From Maribacter arcticus (GTDB lineage Bacteria; Bacteroidota; Bacteroidia; Flavobacteriales; Flavobacteriaceae): a stretch of DNA of 64,000 bases. The position numbers and the translations under genes are program-made. Positions 27,238 to 35,966 of this stretch are shown one piece after another; position 1 is the first letter of the stretch, and every line of letters begins with the position of its first letter. Under the pieces are notes generated by a model, which had not been told where the DNA came from, did not search any database, and saw only the letters and a program-made list of their open reading frames with translations. The stretch spans positions 296,800 to 360,799 of the forward strand of contig NZ_FUYL01000002.1 of NCBI RefSeq assembly GCF_900167935.1, written 5' to 3'.

Positions 27238-28284
27238 ATGGTACAGTTAGACGAAAAAATATATTTCTACTTGCTTATTATCATTCCGGTGATAGTGATC
27301 CTGTTTCTATTGGTTTTAATATGGAAAAAAAGTACACGAAAGAAATTTGCAAACACCGAGCTATTAAAAAGGTTGACGCCTAATCGTTCTTCCAACAAGG
27401 GTGTCATAAAGCTTATTGTATTCATTCTTGGATTGGCCCTATTGATTGTTGGCTTGGTAAACCCTAAGATTGGTACAAAATTAGAAACCGTAAAAAGAGA
27501 AGGGGTAGATATTGTTTTTGCAGTGGATGTTTCTAAAAGTATGCTGGCAGAGGACATTGCTCCAAATAGAATTGAAAAGGCAAAAAGATTAGTATCAGAA
27601 ATTATAAATCAATTGGCAAGCGACCGTATTGGCATAATAGCTTACGCAGGTCAGGCCTATCCTCAATTACCCATAACTACAGATTATAGTGCTGCAAAGA
27701 TGTTCTTACAGGGCATGAATACCGATATGCTAACATCACAAGGTACAGCTATCGACCAAGCCATTGAACTTGCAACGACCTATTATGATGATGCCGAACA
27801 AACCAATCGGGTATTGTTCATTATTTCTGATGGCGAGGACCATTCTGAAGGCTCTACATTAGATGCGGTAGAAGATGCTGTTGATGAAGGCATCACTATT
27901 TATACTATTGGAGTAGGAAAAGAAAAAGGAGCGCCTATTCCAATTAAAAGAAATGGAATATTAGAAAGTCTAAAAAAAGACAATCAAGGTGAAACCGTGA
28001 TTACCAAACTAAATAAGGAGGTTCTTATTGATATTGCAAGTGAAGGTAATGGTCAGTATATTGATGGCTCAAACACAGATGCTGCTGTAGAAATTATTAA
28101 AAATGAATTGTTACAAATGGATAAAAAGGAATTTGAGGCCAAACAGTTCGCAGAATATAAAGACCAATTTCAATGGTTTATTGGAGCAGCATTGTTGCTT
28201 CTATTTTTAGATATTTTTATCTTGGACCGTAAGACCAAGTGGTTAAAGAATCTTAATTTGTTCAATGAGAAAAGACATGAATAA
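27238..28284 (+). CDS. batB: BatB, vWA-domain membrane protein
   Basis: The protein has 348 residues from the ATG at 27238; an in-frame TTG at 27229 lies inside batA and is unlikely. The layout mirrors BatA: two N-terminal helices, a vWA domain with FAVDVSKSM (MIDAS) and IISDGEDHSEG, and a C-terminal helix. BatA and BatB are paralogues that arose by duplication and probably form a complex. The end overlaps the start of batC by a few bases. Confidence 0.93.
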   Translation: MVQLDEKIYFYLLIIIPVIVILFLLVLIWKKSTRKKFANTELLKRLTPNRSSNKGVIKLIVFILGLALLIVGLVNPKIGTKLETVKREGVDIVFAVDVSKSMLAEDIAPNRIEKAKRLVSEIINQLASDRIGIIAYAGQAYPQLPITTDYSAAKMFLQGMNTDMLTSQGTAIDQAIELATTYYDDAEQTNRVLFIISDGEDHSEGSTLDAVEDAVDEGITIYTIGVGKEKGAPIPIKRNGILESLKKDNQGETVITKLNKEVLIDIASEGNGQYIDGSNTDAAVEIIKNELLQMDKKEFEAKQFAEYKDQFQWFIGAALLLLFLDIFILDRKTKWLKNLNLFNEKRHE

Positions 28285-29119
28285 AATAGGCATAGTATTT
28301 TTATTCGCTTTTGTGTGCTTGTCTACTTTTGCACAAGAAGCTGACGTGAAAGAAAAAGAAAAGGCATTAAAATCTTCGACCAATCTGACATGGGATGGCA
28401 ATAAAGCATTGTCTGAAGATAACTTTATCGCCGCTGAAGTAGATTATAGAAAGGCAATCGCAAAAAGTCCTGATAATAGCGTTGCTCCTTATAATTTAGG
28501 AAATGCCTATTATGCCAATGAAACGTATAATGAAGCTTTTGGCAGATTTAAAGAGGCTGGCGAGGCATCAACATCAAAAGAGGAAAAACATAAGGCCTAT
28601 CATAATATGGGAAACGTTTTTATGAAGCGTAAAGATTACGCTAAAGCAGTAGAAGCGTACAAAGAAGCTTTAAGAAATGGCCCAACCGATGAAGAAACAA
28701 GATACAACCTTGCCTTGGCAAAAGAACTTTTGAAAAAAGACGAAGAGGAGAAAAAACAAAATCAAGACGATAAGGATAAAGACAAAGAGAAAAAAGACCA
28801 GGAGAAAAAAGACAAGGGAGAAAACGAGGATAAGAAAGATAAAGGAGACGAAGGTGAGAAGGGTGATGAAGGCGATCAAAATGAAGAGAAAAAAGACGAG
28901 AACAAAGAAGGTGAAGGCGATAATAAAGAAGATCAAAAGAAAAACCCTGAGCAAGGTGACAATCAACAAGAACAACAGCAACCTAGGCCCAATCAACTTT
29001 CAAAACAACAGGTTGAAAACTTGTTAAGAGCTATGCAAAATGCAGAAAAAAAGGTTCAAGACAAAATTGATGCCAAGAAAGTAAAAGGTGCTAAGATTAA
29101 AAATGAAAAAGATTGGTAG
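28277..29119 (+). CDS. batC: BatC, TPR protein with charged C-terminal tail
   Basis: The protein has ~280 residues from ATG 28277 (MNKIGIVFLF..., a good signal peptide ending STFAQ); an upstream ATG at 28265 also exists. Two or three TPR units (about 40-145) include APYNLGNAYYANE and AYHNMGNVFMKRKDYAKAVEAY. A remarkably charged low-complexity stretch (about 155-230) of K, D, E and Q follows. Then comes a conserved QQVENLLRAMQNAEKKVQ segment that is typical of BatC. It is expected in the periplasm as an adaptor for BatA/B. It overlaps both neighbouring genes. Confidence 0.9.
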   Translation: MNKIGIVFLFAFVCLSTFAQEADVKEKEKALKSSTNLTWDGNKALSEDNFIAAEVDYRKAIAKSPDNSVAPYNLGNAYYANETYNEAFGRFKEAGEASTSKEEKHKAYHNMGNVFMKRKDYAKAVEAYKEALRNGPTDEETRYNLALAKELLKKDEEEKKQNQDDKDKDKEKKDQEKKDKGENEDKKDKGDEGEKGDEGDQNEEKKDENKEGEGDNKEDQKKNPEQGDNQQEQQQPRPNQLSKQQVENLLRAMQNAEKKVQDKIDAKKVKGAKIKNEKDW

Positions 29120-30903
29120 ACTCAAAGTCCATAACTAAACTTACGTTAGTACTAACGGTATTTCTATCATCATTTTTGATGATGGCGCAAGATAATGATG
29201 CTGTAACTTTTGAAATGAAACTGAGCAAACCTAAGCTTGGTTTAAATGAAAGGCTTAGGGTAGACTTTGTCATGAACCGTGATGGTGATAATTTTAATCC
29301 GCCAGATTTTTCAGGGTTTAAAGTAATCATGGGGCCATCACAGTCAATCAGCTCATCATGGATTAATGGGGTTAGAAGTTATTCAAAATCTTACTCTTAC
29401 ACACTTTCACCAACCGCAAAAGGTAAATTCACCATTAAGCAGGCCACAATTGTTATTGGTGGCGAAACCTATAAATCGCTTGCAAGCGAAGTAGAGGTGA
29501 CTGCTGCAGTAGATAAACCGAGTGATCAAATGACCGCAGATGATGTAGCTGATGAGAATCTACATTTAGTAGCAGAAATTTCTAAGACCGACCCGTTTTT
29601 GAACGAAGCTATTACGGTCATCTATAAATTATATGTGAGTCCAAATATTAGCGTATCCAATTATCAACCTTTAGACAATCCTACCTACAATAATTTCTGG
29701 AGTCAAGATATTAAAGTTTCTGCTCTAAGTGCCCAAAACGGAACTTATAAAGGCAAGCCTTATCGATATGTAATTTTAAAACGTGTTGTTCTCTACCCTC
29801 AAAAATCTGGAGAATTGGATATTGAACCTCTTTCTCTAGATGTTACAGTAGATGTGCCGACAGGAAGACGTGACTTTTTTGGACAAAGAATGTATGCCCA
29901 AACCAATAAAACAGTATCTGCTGGTAATAGAACTATTAACGTAAAGCCATTACCATTGGCTAACCAACCTTCTGATTTTAATGGAGCTGTAGGTGATTTT
30001 GATTTTGCCGTTACTACAAGTAAGAAAAGTTTAAATGCAACCGAATCTTTACAGGCAATCGTTGAAGTAAACGGAAAAGGAAACCTTAAACTTTTTAAAC
30101 TTCCTGAACTTGAATTGCCAAGTGCTTTAGAAGTCTATGAGCCAGAATTTACTGAAGGGGTTAGAACTACACTGGCAGGTATGCAAGGTAAGGTCAGCAA
30201 TCAATACACTATCGTACCGTCATTTAGAGGTAAATACCCAATAGCACCATTAAGTTTTAGCTTTTTCAATCCAACAACCGAAAAATATACAACATTAACT
30301 TCAGATGAAATTGTCATTAACGTTTTAGAGGGTCCGCTGAGTGCAGATAGTAATTCGGCAACTTCTACAAATAGCGCAAAACAATCTGTTGTAGCAAGTA
30401 AAAATCAGTTTAATTTCATAAAACTGACCCCGAACCTAACTAGCAAATCTGTTTCTTATTTTTTCGGCTCCACATCATTCTATCTTTGGTTATTATGTCC
30501 GCTTTTATTAATTCCTTTCGCCATTATATTTAGAAAGAAAAGAGATGCACTTGCTGGCGATTTAGCTGGCAATAAAATAAGAAGAGCAAATAAATTAGCA
30601 AGAAAATACCTTTCTGCAGCTAAAAAACAACTAGGTAATAAGGACTCTTTCTATGTTGCCTTAGAAAGGGCTTTACATAACTATTTGAAGGCAAAATTGA
30701 AGATTGAGACATCTGATTTCAGTAAAGATAAAATTGTCGAATTATTGAATAAAAAAGAAATAGAAACAAATACCATTCAAGGTTTTATAGCATTATTAGA
30801 AAATTGCGAAGCGGCTAGATATAGTCCTTTCTCTGATGTGCAAATGCAAGCTGATTATGAAACGGCAAGCGAGGTAATTTCCCAAATGGATAAACAATTA
30901 TAA
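29113..30903 (+). CDS. batD: BatD, oxygen-tolerance-type membrane protein
   Basis: The protein has 596 residues. A signal peptide ends FLMMAQ. A large beta-rich exported region (about 25-430) contains the BatD signature DVPTGRRDFFGQRM and repeated immunoglobulin-like stretches. One membrane helix (about 455-475) and a cytoplasmic helical domain of about 120 residues complete it. The only start that includes the signal peptide is TTG at 29113, which lies inside the last codons of batC, so translation is probably coupled. BatD is known in Bacteroidota as an aerotolerance-related protein without an enzymatic motif. Confidence 0.9.
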   Translation: MVDSKSITKLTLVLTVFLSSFLMMAQDNDAVTFEMKLSKPKLGLNERLRVDFVMNRDGDNFNPPDFSGFKVIMGPSQSISSSWINGVRSYSKSYSYTLSPTAKGKFTIKQATIVIGGETYKSLASEVEVTAAVDKPSDQMTADDVADENLHLVAEISKTDPFLNEAITVIYKLYVSPNISVSNYQPLDNPTYNNFWSQDIKVSALSAQNGTYKGKPYRYVILKRVVLYPQKSGELDIEPLSLDVTVDVPTGRRDFFGQRMYAQTNKTVSAGNRTINVKPLPLANQPSDFNGAVGDFDFAVTTSKKSLNATESLQAIVEVNGKGNLKLFKLPELELPSALEVYEPEFTEGVRTTLAGMQGKVSNQYTIVPSFRGKYPIAPLSFSFFNPTTEKYTTLTSDEIVINVLEGPLSADSNSATSTNSAKQSVVASKNQFNFIKLTPNLTSKSVSYFFGSTSFYLWLLCPLLLIPFAIIFRKKRDALAGDLAGNKIRRANKLARKYLSAAKKQLGNKDSFYVALERALHNYLKAKLKIETSDFSKDKIVELLNKKEIETNTIQGFIALLENCEAARYSPFSDVQMQADYETASEVISQMDKQL

Positions 30904-30905
30904 GC

Positions 30906-31667
30906 ATGTTCAAAAAGCTAGCTATATTTTTTAGCCTTTTTACAGTTCTATTATGCACTGCTCAGAGCAATAAATTGTTCGACGAGGCAACATCTGCATA
31001 TAATTCTGGTGAATATGAAAAAGCTATAGCCTTCTACACCGATATTCTAGATGATGGTGAGCACTCAGCTGCTGTCTATTACAACTTAGGCAACTCATAT
31101 TACAAGCTCAACAATATAGCTGAGAGTATTTATTTTTATGAGAAAGCCTTATTGCTATCGCCAAATGATGAAGAAGTAAAAACCAATCTTAGCTATGCTC
31201 AGAATATGACTATAGATGCTATTGACACGATGCCTGAGACTGGATTATCTAAATTACACAAAAGTGTAACGGGTAAATTAACTTTCGACCAATGGGCTTA
31301 TTTAGCTGTTGCCTTAATAATCATATTTGTTCTTTTGTACATTCTTTTTTATTATGCTAACTCATCTACTCTAAAACGATGGTCATTCATTGGCAGTATA
31401 CTTGCCTTATTCATATGTATCATTGCAATAGTATTTGCATTTATACAGCGAAGTGATTTTAAAGATTTACAACCTGCCATAATTTTTGCAGAAGAAAGCT
31501 CCATAAAATCTGAGCCAAATGCTAGCAGTCAACAGGTTTTTGTAATACATGCCGGCACTAAAGTGAACGTTCTAGACCAATTAGATGAATGGAATAAGAT
31601 AAAGCTGGCAGATGGTAAAACAGGATGGATTCAAAAAAATGAATTGAAATTGTTAAAGGATTTTTAG
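30906..31667 (+). CDS. batE: BatE, TPR and SH3 protein
   Basis: The protein has 253 residues. It has a signal peptide (to about 20), TPR repeats (AVYYNLGNSYYKLNNIAESIYFYEK region, about 35-100), two membrane helices (about 130-150 and 160-180) and a C-terminal bacterial SH3 domain (about 190-250, with HAGTKVNVLDQLDEWNKIKL and GKTGWI). The SH3 end may bind cell-wall or protein ligands. It is the last gene of the moxR-bat unit, two bases after batD. No hairpin terminator is obvious after it. Confidence 0.9.
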   Translation: MFKKLAIFFSLFTVLLCTAQSNKLFDEATSAYNSGEYEKAIAFYTDILDDGEHSAAVYYNLGNSYYKLNNIAESIYFYEKALLLSPNDEEVKTNLSYAQNMTIDAIDTMPETGLSKLHKSVTGKLTFDQWAYLAVALIIIFVLLYILFYYANSSTLKRWSFIGSILALFICIIAIVFAFIQRSDFKDLQPAIIFAEESSIKSEPNASSQQVFVIHAGTKVNVLDQLDEWNKIKLADGKTGWIQKNELKLLKDF

Positions 31668-31724
31668 AAATTTGTTAACAGTATTTAAACGTTAGAATAT
31701 TATCTTCGTCATTGATTGAAGTCA

Positions 31725-32021
31725 ATGAAATATATAGCACGCATAACTTTATTACTATTATGGCTTTTTGCAGTTACTGCACCAAGCATAATCACGTTAT
31801 GCGATATTGACAACCCTATTGTCGTGACTAACCTCAATGAGGAGGAACAACAAGAGTCAGGCAAAAAATCAATGGGTGAGGAAAAATTTGTCAAAGAAAA
31901 TTCGCTAGATTTTTCAATGATTGCTCTTTATGAAAATACAATAAGACTAAACCACCACATTATTGGTTGTTTTGACCTTTCATTAGAAGTGTTATCTCCT
32001 CCTCCTGAACATTTAAGTTAG
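31725..32021 (+). CDS. Small secreted protein ahead of the SulP cluster
   Basis: The protein has 98 residues from the ATG at 31725; a TTG at 31716 adds three residues and is less likely. An N-terminal hydrophobic segment (IARITLLLLWLFAVTAPSII) is a signal peptide or anchor. A glutamate/lysine-rich stretch (NEEEQQESGKKSMGEEK) and a tail ending SPPPEHLS follow. No family is recognised with certainty. The product is probably periplasmic. It lies 57 bases after batE and 72 bases before a SulP transporter, and could be a small accessory of that transporter. Confidence 0.6.
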   Translation: MKYIARITLLLLWLFAVTAPSIITLCDIDNPIVVTNLNEEEQQESGKKSMGEEKFVKENSLDFSMIALYENTIRLNHHIIGCFDLSLEVLSPPPEHLS

Positions 32022-32093
32022 TCTTTACAGTTTTTTATTCAATTGACTAATCTGTCCTATTTAAAACAAATAGGACACAATCATTTAATTTAC

Positions 32094-33686
32094 ATGTTCA
32101 AACATATCAAAAGCGATATTCCAGCGAGTATCGTAGTATTTTTCGTTGCACTTCCCCTTTGTTTAGGTATTGCACTAGCAAGTGGGGCTCCATTATTTTC
32201 AGGTTTAATTGCAGGTATTATTGGAGGTATATTCGTAGGTGCCATGAGTGGCTCTAAAATAGGCGTAAGTGGACCGGCAGCAGGTTTAGCTGCAATTGTA
32301 TTAACAGCTATTGGCACCTTAGGTGGTTATGAAAATTTCTTGGTAGCCGTGGTTTTAGGAGGCATAATTCAAATGATTTTCGGTTTCTTAAAAGCAGGAG
32401 TTATTGGTTATTATTTTCCATCTTCTGTAATTAAAGGAATGCTTACAGGAATAGGAATTATAATAATTCTTAAGCAAATACCACACTTTTTTGGTTATGA
32501 CCCTGACCCAGAAGGTGATTGGGCATTTTTTCAAGTAGATGGCAAAAATACATTTACTGAAATTCTAGATACTGTAAATAACATAAGCCCAGGGGCTACC
32601 TTGGTAGCAATTATAGGTTTATCTATACTTTTATTATGGGATAAAGTCCTCTCCAAAAAAGGAAAAATTTTTCAATTGGTTCAAGGCCCATTGGTAGCGG
32701 TAGCTGTCGGTATTCTTTTCTTTATACTAACTCAAAATAGTGAAGTGTTAGCCATTTCTTCGGATCATTTGGTAAGTGTGCCTGTACCTGAAGATATAGA
32801 CTCATTCATAGGTCAGTTTAGCTTCCCGAACTTCAGTGCTATTACAAACCCACAAATTTGGATTACTGCATTTACGATTGCTTTAGTGGCAAGTTTAGAA
32901 ACATTATTATGTGTCGAAGCTACCGATAAGTTAGACCCACATAAAAATGTTACGCCAACTAATCGAGAGCTTTTAGCTCAAGGTGCAGGTAACATTATTT
33001 CAGGTATGATAGGTGGTTTGCCAATTACCCAAGTAATTGTTAGAAGTTCTGCAAATATTCAATCTAATGGTAGAACAAAACTTTCTGCAATTATTCACGG
33101 TTTTTTATTACTTATATCTGTAATTCTTATTCCTACCTTATTGAATATGATTCCTTTATCAGTTTTAGCAGCAATACTTTTCATTGTAGGTTTTAAATTA
33201 GCCAAACCTGCGCTTTTCGTGAAAATGTATCGCCTTGGCTGGAAACAATCTATCCCATTTTTTGTTACTGTATTCGGTATTGTTTTCACCGATTTATTGA
33301 TTGGTATAAGTTTAGGTTTGGCAGTAGGGATCGTGGTTATTCTTTTAAAAAGCTATCAAAACTCACACTTTCTTCATATTGAAGATAAAAGTAACGGCAA
33401 ACACAAAATAAAAATGACTTTAGCAGAAGAAGTGACTTTTTTCAATAAAGGTGCAATTTTGAAAGAGTTAGATAGTCTACCAAGAGATACATATTTAGAA
33501 ATAGATATTTTAAAAACCAGATATTTAGATCATGACATTATCGAAATTTTAGATGACTTTAGCCTTAAAGCTAAAGAACGAAACATAGACATCAAGTTAG
33601 TATCAAAACGGGGTGTTGTAGAAAACCCACCAAGCTTTATCGGTTTCTTTGAAGAAAGACCAAAATCGAAATTAAGCTTAAGCTAA
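32094..33686 (+). CDS. SulP-family inorganic anion transporter (probable bicarbonate)
   Basis: The protein has 530 residues from ATG 32094; the frame is open upstream to a TTG at 32043, but that segment is not SulP-like. Ten or more membrane helices carry the family pattern: SIVVFFVALPLCLGIALASG near the N-terminus, SGSKIGVSGPAAGLAAIV and SGMIGGLPITQVIVRSSAN. A C-terminal STAS-like domain (about 440-530) is present. SulP proteins carry sulfate, bicarbonate or other anions; two carbonic anhydrase genes just downstream favour bicarbonate (inference). Confidence 0.9.
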   Translation: MFKHIKSDIPASIVVFFVALPLCLGIALASGAPLFSGLIAGIIGGIFVGAMSGSKIGVSGPAAGLAAIVLTAIGTLGGYENFLVAVVLGGIIQMIFGFLKAGVIGYYFPSSVIKGMLTGIGIIIILKQIPHFFGYDPDPEGDWAFFQVDGKNTFTEILDTVNNISPGATLVAIIGLSILLLWDKVLSKKGKIFQLVQGPLVAVAVGILFFILTQNSEVLAISSDHLVSVPVPEDIDSFIGQFSFPNFSAITNPQIWITAFTIALVASLETLLCVEATDKLDPHKNVTPTNRELLAQGAGNIISGMIGGLPITQVIVRSSANIQSNGRTKLSAIIHGFLLLISVILIPTLLNMIPLSVLAAILFIVGFKLAKPALFVKMYRLGWKQSIPFFVTVFGIVFTDLLIGISLGLAVGIVVILLKSYQNSHFLHIEDKSNGKHKIKMTLAEEVTFFNKGAILKELDSLPRDTYLEIDILKTRYLDHDIIEILDDFSLKAKERNIDIKLVSKRGVVENPPSFIGFFEERPKSKLSLS

Positions 33687-33716
33687 AACCATTATGGCTT
33701 ATTTAAAATTTAAAAG

Positions 33717-34535
33717 ATGAAAAAATATAATTATAAAATTGTAGTCTTCACCGATTTGAAAGAATCTTTGAGTAATACTTTGAAAAGCACTCTAAGTCTT
33801 GCTAAAATGATTAATGGTGAAATAGGGCTTTTCCATGTAAAAAAAGCATCAGATGTAGTTAATAAGGAAAATCAACTTTCTGCAATTAGATCTATCAACA
33901 GTGAATATCTTGAAATGGAAAATAGAATTAAATCTATTGTGGATGAATTCTCTAAAGATTTTGGCATGCCTATAACGTATTCATTTACTATAGGTAATCT
34001 TAAAAATGAAATAGCCCATTATATAAATGAGGAAAAACCTGATATAATTGTGCTTGGCAAGAAAAAAACCAAACTTTTCAATTTGGTAGGAGACAACCTT
34101 ATTCAGTTTGTATTAGATCAATATGATGGTCCTATATTCTTAACTGATGAGAACAATATTCTAGAATTGAATAATGAATTGAGCCTTGGTGTATTAAATG
34201 GTGATGAGAAATCTTCAATTACAGGTTTTGTTCAAGACTTGCTTCTACACTCTCAAAAACCATTAACATCATTCAAAATTTCAAAAACCCCGAATGTTCC
34301 TAAAATAAACCAAGAATCTAAAAAAAGAAGTGAAATAGAATTTGTGTTTGAAGAAAATAATAATTCTATTCAAAACCTTTCAAATTATTTATCGATAAAC
34401 CACATAAGCTTACTTTGCCTTAATAGAACAAATAAAAGAAGTAAAAACGATTCGATTACCTCAAAAATTAGTGATGTTATCGACACACTAAACGTTCCGC
34501 TTATTTTAATGGGACAATCTAATAATACATTATAA
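33717..34535 (+). CDS. UspA-like protein of the carbonate cluster
   Basis: The protein has 272 residues. The N-terminal ~145 residues follow the universal stress protein fold: a KIVVFTDLKES strand-loop at the start, the IGLFHV strand and KPDIIVLGKKKTKLF before the nucleotide-loop region. The second half is a degenerate copy ending PLILMGQS. The canonical G-x2-G-x9-G(S/T) ATP loop is not clear, so nucleotide binding is uncertain. It lies between SulP and carbonic anhydrase genes with short gaps, suggesting a regulatory role in that unit (inference). Confidence 0.72.
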   Translation: MKKYNYKIVVFTDLKESLSNTLKSTLSLAKMINGEIGLFHVKKASDVVNKENQLSAIRSINSEYLEMENRIKSIVDEFSKDFGMPITYSFTIGNLKNEIAHYINEEKPDIIVLGKKKTKLFNLVGDNLIQFVLDQYDGPIFLTDENNILELNNELSLGVLNGDEKSSITGFVQDLLLHSQKPLTSFKISKTPNVPKINQESKKRSEIEFVFEENNNSIQNLSNYLSINHISLLCLNRTNKRSKNDSITSKISDVIDTLNVPLILMGQSNNTL

Positions 34536-34559
34536 AATAATTATTTTAAATAAAAAATT

Positions 34560-35186
34560 ATGAAAGCACATACAAAAGAGACACAAGCCACAATGACTCC
34601 TAATAAAGCATTGGACTTCTTAAAAGAAGGTAATCAACGTTTTCAAAATAATTTAAAAGCTAACCGAAATCTTTTAGAACAAGTTAATGATACAAGCGAA
34701 GGGCAATTTCCTTTCGCTACCATTTTAAGTTGTATCGACTCAAGGGTATCAGCTGAATTAGTTTTTGACCAAGGATTAGGTGATATTTTCAGTATTAGAA
34801 TTGCAGGTAACTTTTCTAACGAAGATATTTTAGGCAGTATGGAATTTGGCTGTAAACTTGCCGGCACAAAATTGGTTGTCGTTCTAGGTCATACGAGCTG
34901 TGGAGCAATAAAAGGAGCCTGTGACCATGCCAGATTGGGTAATTTAACTGCCTTAATCAATAAGATAGAACCAGCAGTCGATGCCGTAACCGAGCCTAAA
35001 GATGAAAGTCAAAGAAATTCTCAAAATCTTGAGTTCGTTGATAAAGTTGCTGAAAAAAATGTGCTTTTAACAATCAATAATATTCGGCAACATAGCCCTG
35101 TTTTAGCAGAAATGGAAGATAATGGCGAAATTAAGATAGTTGGTGCAATGTATGACATATCTACTGGGGAAGTAGTTTTCTATTAA
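34560..35186 (+). CDS. Beta-class carbonic anhydrase (first copy)
   Basis: The protein (208 residues) interconverts CO2 and bicarbonate in the cytoplasm. The zinc ligands are Cys58 (SCIDSRV, with Asp60 and Arg62 forming the catalytic dyad), His111 and Cys114 (GHTSCGAIKGA). The longer N-terminus and overall sequence differ from the second copy downstream, so they are not a recent duplication. It lies 24 bases after the UspA-like gene and is followed by a terminator, which may separate it from the second anhydrase. Confidence 0.93.
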   Translation: MKAHTKETQATMTPNKALDFLKEGNQRFQNNLKANRNLLEQVNDTSEGQFPFATILSCIDSRVSAELVFDQGLGDIFSIRIAGNFSNEDILGSMEFGCKLAGTKLVVVLGHTSCGAIKGACDHARLGNLTALINKIEPAVDAVTEPKDESQRNSQNLEFVDKVAEKNVLLTINNIRQHSPVLAEMEDNGEIKIVGAMYDISTGEVVFY

Positions 35187-35207
35187 TAGCTTGCTATAAT
35201 TTATTTT

Positions 35208-35238
35208 AAAAAGGGCGGTTACGGTGTCGTCCTTTTTT
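35208..35238 (+). terminator. Intrinsic terminator between the two carbonic anhydrase genes
   Basis: A 10-bp stem AAAAAGGGCG / CGTCCTTTTT (one G-U pair) with a 10-base loop and T-run. It would end the SulP-Usp-carbonic anhydrase transcript. Confidence 0.75.
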
Positions 35239-35285
35239 ACAGTATTAGTGTAGAATTAGCCCTACTTTGTAAAAAAATTCACACC

Positions 35286-35912
35286 ATGAACTTAGATACT
35301 GTTTTTGAAAACAACGAAAAGTGGATTTCTGAAAAATTAAGAACAAGTCCAGATTATTTTAAAGAACTTGCCGAAGGTCAAAATCCTGAACTTTTATATA
35401 TTGGTTGTTCAGATAGCAGGGTAACTGCAGAAGAAGTTATGGGTGCAAAACCAGGTGAAGTTTTTGTTCATAGAAATATTGCCAATATGGTAATCAGTAT
35501 CGACCTAAATGTTTTATCTGTAGTAAAGTATGCTGTCGATTATTTGAAAGTAAAACATATTATTGTTTGTGGTCATTATGCATGTGGTGGAGTTAAAGCC
35601 GCTATGCAATCGGCAGATTTAGGGGTGTTAAATCCTTGGTTGCGAAATATACGTGATGTATATCGTTTGCATAAAGAGGAACTAAACGCCATTGAAAACG
35701 AAACAAAAAAATATGATAGGCTCGTAGAGTTGAATGTGAAAGAACAATGCGTAAACCTTATTAAAACTGCAACAGTACAAAAAGCATTTCGCGACCATGG
35801 ATTAAAAGTACATGGATGGATATTTGACGTACATACTGGAAAATTAATAGACCTTAAAATAGACTTTGAAGGCTATCTTAAAAACATAATGGAAATCTAT
35901 CATTTAGATTAA
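35286..35912 (+). CDS. Beta-class carbonic anhydrase (second copy)
   Basis: The protein has 208 residues. The zinc ligands are Cys41 (GCSDSRVTAEE, with Asp43 and Arg45), His97 and Cys100 (CGHYACGGVKAAM). The sequence is closer to the common E. coli Can type than the first copy. It has no signal peptide and is cytoplasmic. It follows a terminator and precedes a second SulP gene by 54 bases, so it probably pairs with that transporter. Confidence 0.95.
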   Translation: MNLDTVFENNEKWISEKLRTSPDYFKELAEGQNPELLYIGCSDSRVTAEEVMGAKPGEVFVHRNIANMVISIDLNVLSVVKYAVDYLKVKHIIVCGHYACGGVKAAMQSADLGVLNPWLRNIRDVYRLHKEELNAIENETKKYDRLVELNVKEQCVNLIKTATVQKAFRDHGLKVHGWIFDVHTGKLIDLKIDFEGYLKNIMEIYHLD

Positions 35913-35966
35913 CCAAAATTCCCCAGGTGTACCCTGAACTAATCGAATAGCACTAATTTTTATTTT

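Noticed and set aside
28670..28996. A 108-codon hydrophobic minus-strand frame resembling a membrane protein.
   Set aside because: It is the antisense of the lysine/glutamate-rich tail of batC, which automatically reads as phenylalanine/leucine.
22602..31667. The moxR-bat locus considered as a novel system.
   Set aside because: Gene order and domains match the known Bacteroidota moxR-bat (aerotolerance) locus.
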